Shown here: in pieces, positions 1 to 11,969 of the stretch
Numbering within the stretch: the stretch's first letter is position 1
Layout of the letters: every line of letters begins with the position of its first letter
DNA from: Serinus canaria
Lineage: Eukaryota; Chordata; Aves; Passeriformes; Fringillidae
Assembly (NCBI RefSeq): GCF_022539315.1
Contig: NC_066337.1
Span: forward strand, 496,001 to 560,000
DNA: 64,000 nucleotides
Direction: 5' to 3'
Position numbers and translations under genes: made by a program
The notes under the pieces: generated by a model
What the model saw: only the letters and a program-made list of their open reading frames with translations
The model's database searches: none
Told to the model about the DNA's origin: nothing

Positions 1-3000
1 ACCCTATAGTCACATTGAATAAATCATGGCATTAAAAGTCTTCTTTTAAAACAGAATAACTTATGCCTTGCAGCAAATACTTTAGCAAGATGAACATTTT
101 AAATTAATAACTTTGGAGACCTGTCTCTGTTTAGCATGTTGTAGTTATGATTTGTTTTCCATGGATGTTAGAGCAAAACAGTGGTGGCAGTTTATGATGC
201 AAAGGGATGTCCTCAATTACAGAAAAAATAGAACGAGAATATATATTGAGGGGAGAATTTTCATTATTGTCGTGAAATTTAGCTTTTCTTTCTGCTTCTA
301 TAGCTTTTCTTTCTGCTTCTACTGAAAGTTTTAGGAGAACTTATGTTCAAAGACCACAGAGAAGCACTGGGCACACAGAACTCATAGAAAAGAATTTTGA
401 ATTATTACTTGGAAAAAAAACCTGTACATTTCTTTTCTTTCCTGGCTTTCTTCCAGCTGCTGTTGGTGACATCAAAATAAACTCTGACTTTTGGGCAAAG
501 GTGGGATTGTGGGTTGGATCAGATGCTTATTCCAGCTGCGAATACTTGTTTATTCTGAGGCTTGCAGTCATTTTTGTTTATTGCGTGCAGTTCCTCCTCC
601 CTGATCTGCAGCTACAAATGAGGGTTCCCACATGCCCTTTTCCTCCCTCTGTGTGTGAGGAATCTGTTCCTGCAATTGATGGAGTCGAAAATGCTCAGCA
701 CAGGCTCCAAGCTGCTCATAAAACCAAGTGAGTCTTGGAAAATGGGGCCTAGAGACCTTGGAATCAAATGTTTCTCTGCATTACTTCAAACATAAACCTC
801 CAGCAGCTCATCCGTTGTGATTTTGCACAGCACACTTTGGGTTTTAAAAGCTCCAGCAGATATGAAAGCATTGATTATTGGCAAACTAATCATCCAAAAT
901 TCATCTGGCATTTCAAAGGCTTCCTCTAATTGAGCTGTTTAGGAAATTAGTTAGTCAGACGATATGCAATGATAACCCCCATTTTCTTTGGGGAGTGTTT
1001 TTAATTTGTATGTTATATATTTGATGCTTAGAATCAAATAATGGGGAGACTAATAACTGCAGAATGTTCCAAAGGGAGCTATAAGCAAAGTATAGGAATT
1101 TTCCTGCCTAAAAATTGAATTTCTGGGCTGGCAAATAAGTGTTCTCTTTATTCCCAGGCTGATATTTAAAAAGTATTCAACTTTGCAGCATCATCCTTGT
1201 TTCAAGGCATTGTCTGCCAAGCACTGTCCAGGTGTTATATCATTTTGGAATTATTTTTTTATCTAAAACACACGATATTTAACTGAAGCCAAGCACTCAG
1301 TTACCTACGCCTGGCTCAGTGAGATTTTGCCAAAGAAAGGTTGCTAGAGAATTGGAGAACTGCTTAGTTGTAAAACTGCTTTAAATTATTTGAATGCTGC
1401 TTAACAGGCTGCTGCAGCTTCCAGTTTTAAGATGATTTAGCAACAACAACAATCTGTGGTGGTTAAGCTGCAGGAGTCACATATAACTAATCTTTTTTTT
1501 CCTAAGTATTTTTGTCATATTTATTTTTAAATTGTTTTTTTCTTAGTATTTTAATTCTGACTGTTCGGCTAGATCTTATTTTGTTCTTTTGCAGAGTATG
1601 TACACAAAATACATAAAACTTTGCAGTTATGGCTTTAGTGTACAGCAGGAAGTGGAGTATTCCCATCTCTCTTGCAGAGGTTCTTTGTAATGAGGTTTCA
1701 ATCCATTGCCCTCTCTGGAATCAGATTTCTATAAGTGATCACCTTGTATGTGATGGCTGGAAAAATAAATAGAATAAATAGGATAATGAGAAATTTGGGG
1801 TGGAGGTTGGGGTACAGGTAGCCAACATTGCTGACTTGCTCCTTAGATTTAAATTGTAATGTCTTTGACAGAGAGTAGGGATGGGGGATGAGATTTAGCT
1901 GAGCATGGTGCTGTCTCATTTTCCCTGATTTGCATTGGATATCTGCAGTGGAGGACACCTGAAGATGCTTGGCAGTGATGCCATCGTGGGTTGGTGCCTC
2001 CCAGCACTGCCCTGGAGGGATTGTGTCCTCCTGAGGGGGCACCAGGCACATCTGAGTTGTTATTTAATGCAAACTAAAGATGTCTGAAGGGCCATTCCTT
2101 CTCCCATTCTAAAAAGAAGACCAAACTCGTGAGTTTCACGGGCCTGTTGGCTTAAACTGATGCATTTTCTGGATTTTTAGTGGAGCTGAAAACCAGGTGT
2201 GCCTCTAGTCCGTGTTGTCTTTGGAAAAACTGCATCTCAATAGTGTAGGACTGTGTGTATATGTTTATAGTAATCCATTAAGAACCACAAGCCACATGCT
2301 GTGAATACATTTACCTAAAGTATTGTTTAGTGTTCTGCTCCGATTTCTCTTAATGTTCCACTCTTATTTTATAGTGTTGGTTAAAATTTACAATTTGTTT
2401 AATATATAAAGTTCTAAACCCACTTAAAGGCAGCCATAAGATCAGAGGTGGCCATTATGCCCTTGAAAATACTGGGATTTCTCATTTTGTCATTAAATTC
2501 CAAGCTTTGGCATAGGCTGCAGATGCTTTAGAGACGTGTGTGAGATACTGGATCTTCTAGACCTGGGAGGCAACGAATTGGAGGTTACCTGGAATGTTTT
2601 GACCAGAACTCTGTTCCAGATTATGTATTTAGCTCAGGATTTTGCCAAGGATGTGGTGGCCAGGCAGAGAGTTTCGCTCTGCAGTGGTGGATCCTGCCAT
2701 CCAGTCTGTTTTATGAGACACCAGAGGCACCTGGACCAGGATATAGTTCACTTTAACTGTTTGTCTCACAAGATCTGTGAACAGCTCCTTTTACCCAAGC
2801 AGTTCTTAGGGGAGCTGAACAGCTGAATTCAACTTGTCCAGGTAACAAGCACATCAGGAACAGGTGCCTTTCAAAAGGCTTTATGTCTTTCTCTAGTTAG
2901 CTTGCTTTCCTTTTCCCTTAGGTTTTTAGTTAGATATAAATACTTGGAATTAGGTTTTTTCCATGGTTTAGCCTCTCAATGGTTCTAATGGTGCTGTTGA

Positions 3001-3290
3001 AAATAGTGAAAAGCTTTCTGGAGAGGGATATTCATGCAGTGTATGTGTTAAGCCTCTTTCTTCCGAGCTCTAATTTCAAATCAGCATCCTATACAGATCT
3101 GCTACTGCATTTCCTTAATCCTAAACAGTTCAGGATTTTTTTCCTCCCTTCAGAGGAATTTTAATAATTTTTGGTAGCACATGTGTGGAAAAAAAAAGTA
3201 AAAAACCCCCTTTTGCTGTAGAGTGAATGAGAAGTCATTGCTATTGTCAGCTCTCAGTGGGTTACTTGCATATAAATAAATTACTGGGGG
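1..3290. other. Unique non-coding DNA
   Basis: No exon, RNA gene or interspersed repeat is recognisable. The stretch is AT-rich with T-rich runs around 1490-1560. A short perfect tandem duplication at 280-321 is listed separately. Around 840-990 there is a run of homeobox-like TAAT and ATTA words, including a GATTATTGGC word, that could belong to a conserved non-coding element, but this is only compositional. The 96-codon frame at 2536-2826 has no family resemblance I can name and no clear splice signals, so it is not called. Confidence 0.6.
280..321. repeat. Perfect 21-bp tandem duplication
   Basis: The 21-bp unit starting TAGCTTTTCTTTCTGC occurs twice head to tail (280-300 and 301-321) with no mismatch. 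The unit is pyrimidine-rich. With only two copies, a single recent slippage duplication is enough to explain it. Confidence 0.9.
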
Positions 3291-3299
3291 GAGGGGGCG

Positions 3300-3620
3300 A
3301 ATAATCTTTTGTTAACGTTGCATTCTGTTTCTCGTGGCTGCTATGGCAACAGATGAGCCAGTGCTGGATGGAAAAGCTTACTGGCACAGCAGAATGGAGT
3401 GATGAATTTAGCAGGAGTAAGAAGGGAAGAGCACAAATCCTTCGGCAATGCTGTGAAATGAGTCACCAATTAACCCGCAGATGGGGAAGGGCTTCCACGT
3501 GTATTTACAAATTATTGAAATCAGATTTCGGCGATTACATTTGGAGCCGGAAGTGTGACAGACTGGAACTCTGGGGCAGCAGTCAATTAGACTGTGTCGT
3601 TTGCAGATGATTCGGACTTC
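3300..3620. promoter_or_regulatory. Candidate conserved regulatory element
   Basis: This block is not repetitive and has more CpG than its surroundings. It packs several good transcription-factor words into about 250 bp: an RFX-like ATGGCAAC at 3343-3350, an AP-1 site TGAGTCA at 3459-3465, homeobox-type CAATTAA at 3467-3473 and CAATTAG near 3584, an E-box CACGTG at 3496-3501, a reversed forkhead-like GTATTTAC at 3501-3508, and an ETS-type CCGGAAGT at 3547-3554. Such clustering is typical of enhancers and of deeply conserved non-coding elements. It overlaps an 85-codon open frame (3353-3610) that I do not recognise as protein. Motif words alone are weak evidence; conservation was not tested. 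Confidence 0.3.
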
Positions 3621-6510
3621 CCCCCCCAGTCAGGTCCTTTGTGTAGCTCCTAAAGGTTTAATTTGCTATTCTGGGTGTTTCTTAAGTGAAGTCCTCAATG
3701 ACCGCACCACCACGCATTCCTGCCTCTCGGCATTGCCAAGAAAAGGCAGTCAACGACTTCTGTCTCCTGCCCTTCTAAGATTTTGGGCTAGAAGGGGTGC
3801 CTTTTCCATTTCCCTTCTGCTAAGCTGAAAATAAAGGGGGTTAACCCTCCTTTAGAGGATAAGTAGTTTTAACTCTGCTTTTTTCTTTTACTCTTCAATG
3901 GTAGAAAGCACCTCTCACATACTTCAAAGCTTGGCTGGAGTAGCAGTCTCGGTCATAAATCAGGATTTTGTTTGGAAGAGAAGGTTTTATTGGAATGATT
4001 CCAAAATGTCGTCTTGTGCCATGCCTGGCTTTAGGTGATACTTTGAACGATAAATGTGATGAGGCCAGTTCTGCTCCTGGCTTGTTCATGACTCCTACTT
4101 TTTCAACTCACAGACTTTGGTTGGATTGTGGGATATTTCCCCCCACAGCTGTTCTGGCATGACTTGTATTATCCTGAGACAGGGATTACATTGAGTTCTT
4201 GGGGAGAGTACTTGTCATCTCAAGTTCCTGGTGAAACGTCAAGTGGGCATTCTAATTGCTGCTCCAGTGGGAGTGTTATTGCTAAGGAGAAAGTTCCAGA
4301 GCATGGAATCTTCTCTGCAGAAACTTCACCCAGAGCTTTAGCATTGTGGATGGCATGTAATGGAGATGGTTCCCGAAGTTAGTAATCGGATTATTTACTG
4401 TCAGTAAATAGTGCCAGACAGTGCAAATTGCACAGCTGTGAAGTTTTTAGCAATATGGAGTTTTCAGAAGCCTGGAGGAAAGGAATATTGGGTACGAGAG
4501 GAGAAGTGGAGGGAGGGCTTTGCCCAGAGCAAGGGAAAGCTTGCAGGGAAAATCAGTGTAGGATGTTTAGAAGGCTGTCAGGGGTAGAGGGGTGACAAGG
4601 GGCTTATTTTTTATTTTAGTGGAGAGACAAGAACACTTCTGAAAGAGTTTTAGCAAGAAAAGTTAGAGATGGGTGAAGAATCTTATGTGAAGAGTGTTTT
4701 AGCCAAACTTAAGGATAAACAAAAAAATACTGTAGAGGAAGTCACTGATGCTATAGGTGATGCTTCCCTCTTGAAAACTGAAGTGCTGGGGGAGAAGGTA
4801 AAAAGCTACAGGAGGGACAAAAATGCCTTGTTCACTGCAGACACAGATTGTAGGGAATAAAGTATCTTTGTGTACCCTAAATGGTCTTGTGGAGATGCTG
4901 TTGGCACTTGAAATGCTTCAGTCTGTGTTGTCTCTTTTCAGATTTCGACTTGAACAATATGGCTTGACTTGTGTCAGAGCTGGCTAAGGGTTTTCCTGGG
5001 CTGTTTTGTGTTTTGGTATTTCTAATGCTCCCAAATGCAGGCAGAAAAATACATGAGGTTGCTTTGTGGGAGTTGAAATAGATGGTGATTAGAACAGGTG
5101 GGAGAAGAACTAAATGCTGTGAAAAAACAATTTTTATGTATTCTCCAAAACCAAGTAGAGTTGTAAATACTGGGAAATGCAATTTCTTTCTCTGCTATAT
5201 GCTGTGAGCTTGTTAAAATGAGTCCTCTGTCCCTCCTGGGCGGGGAATGTGTCCTTGCCATCCTTTGGGAGAGTGAGAGGCTTTGTGGGGCCTTACCTGC
5301 CCTGCTTGATTGTCAGCCCCTCTGGGGAGAGATTGAGCAGTCTATAAAGGACTGTTGATTTCCATTTCAGGACAGGCCTTGCGGTAGGACGTGGGAGGGG
5401 AATACTCCTGGGTCCTTTGCGGCCTAATTCTGCTTGTGGAATAACCTTATTTAGTGAGATTCCATGTTTTGAGATGTGCCCTGAAGGATAAGGCTGAAAG
5501 GATTTACTCTAAGTCTTGCCTCAGCTGAGGATGGAGACCCATCATCTTGCCTGCATCAACTTTGTTAGTCTTGGAAATAAGTTTTGTCATTGTTTGAAAG
5601 AAAGTCCCACTAAATAATGTATTTCAGACCGTGCTGCTCTGCAAATGATTAATAGTAATACCTCAGATTATTCCTGGCTCACCATTTCCTTTCTCAACTC
5701 CACTTGTAAGAAGAGTATTTCATCCCTAGACACTTTTTAAAAAATTATTTTGTGCTCCATAAACCAGCACAGTGCTGAATCTCTGATTTGAGCAAGCAGC
5801 ACCTTGTTAGAGGTGATGGTAAACTGAAGGTAAATTTTCTTGCCTCTCACAAAGTTGTCCCTTCTCTTGACATCCTTATACCATTCCTGCTAAGGCTGGC
5901 TTTCTTCCCAGATAACTGAAAAGCAAAATTATTTCTGAAGAGTTGGGATTATGGCTTTGGAAATAATTTAATCCAAACCAAATTGCAGAGAAGGATTTAA
6001 AAATGAAATAATTTTGCAGCACCCACTTCTATTACAGCCTTTGACTTCTCAGCCCCTGTGTGTGTGGATGTGGCATGAGCTGAATTTGTGCTGCTCTCTT
6101 GGTGGAGGACAGCACTGACTGCCAGAAAAGGGGTAAAACCATGTATTGAGTTCAGTGCTACAGGAAGTTCACGGTTACCTACAGCATGTTTGATTTGATG
6201 AAGTCAGGATTTTGTAATTATTGATCTGCTAACAGTGCTGTGAGATAATAAGCTCTCTCCAGTCTGGACATGGAAAAGCAAAAGCATAGAGGAGAGAAAC
6301 TGTAATCATTTGAAGTCATTGGGAAATAAAGCTGCTCAGGGAAGCCTTTCCTGTGTCAAACCAAAAATGCGTCTAGAGCTTGAAATACTGAGCAGGGATG
6401 CCTGACTTGCAGAATGCTCTCTGAATGTTTCTGTCATTTTCTAGCAAAAATCCTGCTGGTGTCATTATAGAGTTGGTAATAAATTAAACCAGAAAATGTT
6501 AATTTCCTCC
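3621..6510. other. Unique non-coding DNA
   Basis: No exon, repeat family or RNA gene is recognisable. A 64-codon frame at 4669-4860 is lysine-rich and hydrophilic, but it is closed by a stop five codons upstream and resembles no family I know. Short G- or C-runs occur near 3615 and 4140. Confidence 0.55.
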
Positions 6511-6581
6511 TTTACAGCCTTCTGCACAGAATTTTCTCTTTAGAGTTCTCTTTAGAGTTCTGAGTAACTAAAAAAATCCCT

Positions 6582-6582
<1 letters not shown>

Positions 6583-6610
<28 letters not shown>
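6583..6610 (-). repeat. T28 run, possible reversed poly(A) tail
   Basis: There are 28 consecutive T on the plus strand. Read on the minus strand it is an A28 tract preceded, about 15 bases upstream, by AATAAA (inside AGAATAAAACAAAACCC). That spacing is what a poly(A) tail of a retrocopied transcript would show. The minus-strand sequence before it (about 6611-6750) is open for about 46 codons but matches nothing I recognise. A target-site duplication was not found. Chance expansion of a T tract is the alternative. Confidence 0.4.
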
Positions 6611-6614
<4 letters not shown>

Positions 6615-6749
6615 GGGTTTTGTTTTATTCTTTTTACTCTGGCTATTCGGAAGTTCTCATTCTGATCGTCCATACAACACTTCAGGGTCTGGGTGTTTGC
6701 CTGAGTTTTGGGTTGTGTTTTTTCCTGATTGGAGTGAAGGGACTCCACT

Positions 6750-9700
6750 GAAGAAGTTGTTCTGAATTTTGTTCATTTTCATAGCCAAATAAGAACTCTT
6801 CTGACTGAGAGAAGAGAGAAACCTTCAGCCTTAGCTCTTGTGCCTGGATGTGCTGTAGTACTCGCGTTTGGCTGTTGCAGGATTACCCTCTTTAGCCTGT
6901 GTTTCCATACGCTAAATCTTCCCCAGCTGCCTGAAATGTGGGTGGACAGCTCAGTACATTTGTTTTCTGTGGAAAGGAAACAGCTGTTTTTGGCTCCTTG
7001 CCATCCTTGACCTTTAATAGTATGAGGGGCAAACTACAGAGACCTCTTTTTGAGCAGTGTACTGTCAGCATTGCTCACAAATTCAAAAAACATTCCTTTT
7101 TACCTGGCAATCCCTTAATATGCAGGTATAGCAGCACACCTGGAAGGCCTTAAAAAGCTAGGCAGGATGAGACACAGCAAAACCCATTTGTCTGAACACG
7201 TTTCAAATTCTCTACTAAAGAGAAAGTGCTTGTATGTTGCTCTCCAGAAACACTTATTCTCCCTGCTCTTTCCAGTGCTCCACTGGGCTTTGTAAACTCT
7301 CAGGAATATTTTGTTACCAATGCTTTTTATCTTTATTCTATATGTTTTTCAGTGTCTGCAGGTTGTGACACTCAAGTGGATATGGTTTCTGTATTTTTCT
7401 TAAACCTTGTGTTCACTAATTAAACATATTTGTAGGGTTAAAGTGGATTTAGAGGTGTGATGCCCTCAAGGTTTGACATCCATTTTGGCAATTAAATAGA
7501 AGATTCTACAGTTACTAAATATCTCCAAGTGCCATCACATATGAAGATACAGGAGACAAAACTTGTCTACTTCCTGAATACTTAGAGCATGTCATTGAAA
7601 TAAAAAAGATGCAAAGATCAAAAATGCAAAATTCCACCCCAGTCCTGCAAATCCCAAATAGTTTGATCAGCCAACTAATGCGTTCCTAGTTCTTGCAAGT
7701 CATAAGAGATGAAGTTGTAAGATTTAAGATGATAACTGCTTTTCCCTTCCCCGCCATGTAATTTTAGCTGTGAGAAGCCATTGCTGAAATTCTAAAAGAG
7801 CATATATTGAATTATATAAAGCACTAATCTTTAGCAGATCTACTGAAATCGTTGGGATTATTAGGCTTTTCTGGCAGGGCATGTAGTCATGTGGATCTGG
7901 TGGTCTTAGTTACCAGGCCTTAAGGAATGTCTTTGATGTTGTCAACTCTTTATTTTTGATAGGAGAGAGTTTCTAACCAAAGTAGTTTTCAGGCTCTGAA
8001 ATTTTAAAAAAACAAAACAACTTAAAAGAAGTAAAGAATGACACCACTGCTAATTGTTGCTTTATTACAAACACGGCTTTCCTGCAAAGCAGTGGCTTGG
8101 GGGTGTTCAGGTGAAATTCTGCACTCCAGAATGCTACAGGAAGCTTTTTTACGGTTTTGGGTGGGTTTTTGGAGTGTCTGAATGACCTAGCCTTCTTTGG
8201 TAAGGGCAGTTTCATTATTTAGTGTGAATTTTATGCATTTTTTAGTGAGAACACATTCAACAGTACCTTATTATGATTCTAATGAGGGCCAGATGTGTTT
8301 CTGCTGCAAAACCTTGCAAAAAGGGACTTGCAACAGAAGTGCCTTTCCCAGGGAGAAGAGCAGATCATTTGAGGTGAAGATATTAACTTCTATTAATAAT
8401 TAGAGGGGGGGAATCCACGGGGATTGTTGTGAAACCATGGGCAACACTGATTTGGACAGAGGCAACTGCAGCGCCTTTTATAATGAGGAGGAATGACACT
8501 GCAGCTCTCTGAAGACAATTACATGGCAAATAAACAACTTATGTCACCTAAGTGGTGTTTATTGCCATAATGGAAATTAATTTCAAGGGCTTGAGGCAAA
8601 GTGAAGGTAGCCCAGCCGAGGGGGCACAGCGAGGTGTTCCTGTCCTGCCATTGCCGGGCTCCTGAGTTCCCAGAGGGCAGGAAGTGCAGAGCTTGCCTGT
8701 CAGGTGACATGCTACCAGGTCATTTGGATCCATTTGCTCAGTGCTGTGTTAAAGACACGCTGGAGGACACTCAAATATTTTTAATTACCACAGTCTGTGC
8801 TGGCATAGAGAGACTTGGGCTGGGAGAGTGGCCCCTACACTCCAATTAAAAGACCTTAATTTTGAACCTGCTTTATTCACTTACCCAAGTTCTTTCTGTT
8901 ACCCAGACAAACTGCACTTGTCTGACTGTTTCTGTACAGCAGGAATGATAGCACAGAGTTTCCTGGCTGGAATAAGTGCATTTAAAACGCTGTGGTGCTC
9001 CCATGTAGTGTGGAGCTAGGGACTATAACAGGAGTTGTCAGCTTTATTTCATTTTTATTGTTCCCATTGGCTGTGTCCACAGGCTTGTGCGTGGGCTCTG
9101 TGCCTGTCACCACGCTGTTCTCCCAGTGGATATGGTTTTCCTTCTGCTACTGTGTTTTTTGAGATGCTGTTTCTGCCACTGTTCTGGAAAACTTGCCCAG
9201 GTTGCTTGGATGAGACTGAAGGCTTGTGATTAAAGGGGGCATCTCTGCATTAGTGCCTGATCAGCATAACTTTAACACAGAATGTAAATCCTCCAAAACA
9301 GATCTCCTTTTGAGAGTGCTGCGGACTTCCTCTTGTCCTCACCACTTGGAAGAAGTGAAAGTTGTATTTTGAAGGAGATTCATCTGGAGTAACCCTGTGT
9401 TTGATTTAAAATTGCTGCACTTTGCAGAAACCTCTCATTCAACTGACGAGCTCTTTGACAACAGGTGAAATTCTCTCTGAAAAGACAGAATTTTGTGTTT
9501 CCTCTTGAATGGTTTCATATATCATGCCTGAGGCTTGAAACATCACCCTGATTTTTCTTCAGAAGGCCATACCATAACTATATATTTCAGCTGTGCATTA
9601 AGCTTGGTTTGTTCTTGTAAACTCCAGGAAAAAACAGTCAGAAGACTAGAATAGGCTTGTTTTATTAAATCTTTCATATGAGTGAGTAGGAGTTGGTCCC

Positions 9701-11760
9701 ATTTCTTCCTGTAATGTCAAGGATTTCAAACTGGGAACAATCTCAGCTGAATTGAAGATTAGTAGCTGGGTCAGGATGCATGTGGATAACAATGTATCCT
9801 TTCAGAGAGAAGCAAACAGATGTCCAAGCAAAATAATAATAAAAGAGATTAAAAATGACCTTTCCTCTGCATTAGCTGCCATGAAAAGAGGGGAAGCCTA
9901 CACAGGGAAAGTTTTGATCCAGAGAGAGGTGTTCAGAAAGTTCAGCCATGTCCTGTTGCAGAAATAGCTCCTGTGATAAATTGGCTGTTTCCTAACTGTG
10001 TTTTCAGCAAATCTGGAATCTTGTATGAACATTTTAAAGTATTTTCTTGAGTCACCACTTGGCTCACAGTCCCCCTTGTTTGTTTTTGAATGAATACCTT
10101 GACAGGAAGACTCTGGAGCAGGGAGGCATCAGGATTGTCATGGAAACAGGAGCTGCAGCAGGGGCTTCCAGCGGGGAGGTGTGGTGATTCATGGCTTCAT
10201 TGTGGGTATCTGGAAATGAAATAAGTTCCTATTCTCAGGTGAATCAATGAAATAGTATTTGTGTTTGTGTTTTTATTTTCCCCTAGGAGGTGTTCTGAAC
10301 ATCTTCCCCACATATCCTGTTTTATTTCTACCATTTTAAAAGATAGGAAGGGTGTTCCCTAAGTATATACTCAGCATCTGAGCAGTAGATACAGCTCTGT
10401 GTGGGGAATACTCACCTGCCTCTTGTTTTCATTTTAGCTTAGCCTTAAATTCAAGCAATACGAAACCTGTAAGCTGGAATTTGGTAATGTTGCAATTTGA
10501 TTAATTCTGGATGAGTTCAGGAACAGGTTTGTGCACTGTACATGTGAATGTGGTCTCAGTGTAGAACATGGGAATGAGGTAATTGCAGATCAGGGTTTCT
10601 AATTTCAACCTCAATTTCTGTAAATGGTGTTTGTGCCCACACCGAATCCCACATTTTGTTTGTATTCATATAAATATAAAGTAAGTAATTGCAAGGCACA
10701 TACACTAGTGTAGATGTGAACAGCAGGATTCTGCTGTGGGCACATGTAGTTTGGGGCACTGCTGGTGCTGAGAATGATTGAGGGGCTCATCTCTGAGAAG
10801 TGCCATGAGGATGAATCCTCCTCTTTAACTGCAGGATCCCTTCAGTGCTATATATGATATATTTCCAGAGCCTCATCAAATCCCTCGGTTGTATTTAATA
10901 GCACAGAAATTGAGTGGAATTTTAGCCTCACATTGCATCCCCAAGATGCATCTTCAGGGCTCTCTTTAAAATGAAAGAAATTTATGAATGAAGATACTTC
11001 ATGTTGTGTTCATGAGGAAGAGAATCTCTTTGCTTATCTGCTTTTATTGGTTTGTTTTTAAGTTGCTGCCACAGTGGCCAAAGAACTGTGTTGCTCTGTT
11101 TTTTGACCTTTGTGAATTTGTGGGAGTGGATGGGTATGATATAAATTTACTTGAGCTTTGGGGAAAAACTTGTGTATCAAAATTTTTCGCTGCTGTCTTT
11201 GAGTTGAGGGTGCCCTATCAAATAATGAGTCACTCCTGTCAGTAATTAAGACTGCAGAGAGGTGATTTTATAGGTTTTATGAATTTGAGCGCCATATATT
11301 GTTAACAGAAAAGCAGTCATTGTTACGGATTGCTTTTCTGTTTAAATCTTCAAGTCACAGACAGGGTGACCTTTTCCTCCATTTCTTCCTGCTTATGCTT
11401 TTGCTATCAACTCTGTGGTTTAGGTGATCAGCTTTTCTTTTAATCATTTTTGTTGCAGTGGGCTGTGCTGTTCCCTGGGTATCTTTTTCCTACGATCAAG
11501 GAGTTAATTTTGTTTCTGGAGCTGTGGTTTTACCTTCTGTCAGCACTGTCATAAATCCACATCTCTGAGCTCAGTGCACAGGCTTTATGTCTGGCGTTTT
11601 GGGTTAGCTGCTGCTGAGATCATTTATCCTGGGGAGGCTTAGCAGGTTTGTGGGTGCTGCTGTGAGTTCCACACCTGTGGTGTATCACTGCTCTTGAGGT
11701 TTCAAGTGCCTTCTCCAGCTGTGTGTAGATGGGAATACTCCTGTTGCCATCCCATTTCCA
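6750..11760. other. Unique non-coding DNA
   Basis: About 5 kb without a recognisable exon, RNA gene or transposable element. Open frames of 60-85 codons occur at the rate expected for AT-rich DNA and show no conserved motif. I see no feature beyond ordinary short homopolymers. Confidence 0.55.
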
Positions 11761-11969
11761 TTATTTCCATTTCCCCCTCTCTTCCTCCTTTTCCCTTCCT
11801 GTTCTCCCCATTCTTCCCCTTCTCCTTCCCCTTTCCCCGTCTTTTTCCTCCCTTTCCACCTTGAAATCCTCTAGTCCTCCCTCATTCCTGAGCATCCTCT
11901 GCCCGTGTGACCCAGCGAGCAGAGCAGGAGCTGTTTGGATGCTTTGCCCAGGTGCAGCTCGGCAGAAGG
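11761..11969 (+). repeat. Direct duplication, copy A
   Basis: This 209-bp segment is nearly identical to 14269-14477 in the same orientation, offset by about 2507 bp. The first half is a C+T tract; the second half is ordinary sequence with CpGs (around CCCGTGTGACCCAGCGAGC). By eye the copies differ at roughly 6-8 positions plus single-base indels. Homology stops sharply at both ends: after GGCAGAAGG here the flanks are unrelated. Either two insertions of an unclassified repeat or a local segmental duplication would explain it. Confidence 0.85.

Noticed and set aside
2536..2826. 96-codon plus frame
   Set aside because: Protein-like in places, but no known motif and no clear splice sites; a conservation test would be needed.
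4669..4860. 63-codon hydrophilic Lys/Glu/Asp-rich frame that looks protein-like
   Set aside because: Closed by a stop five codons upstream, no acceptor-donor pair was convincing, and no family is recognised.
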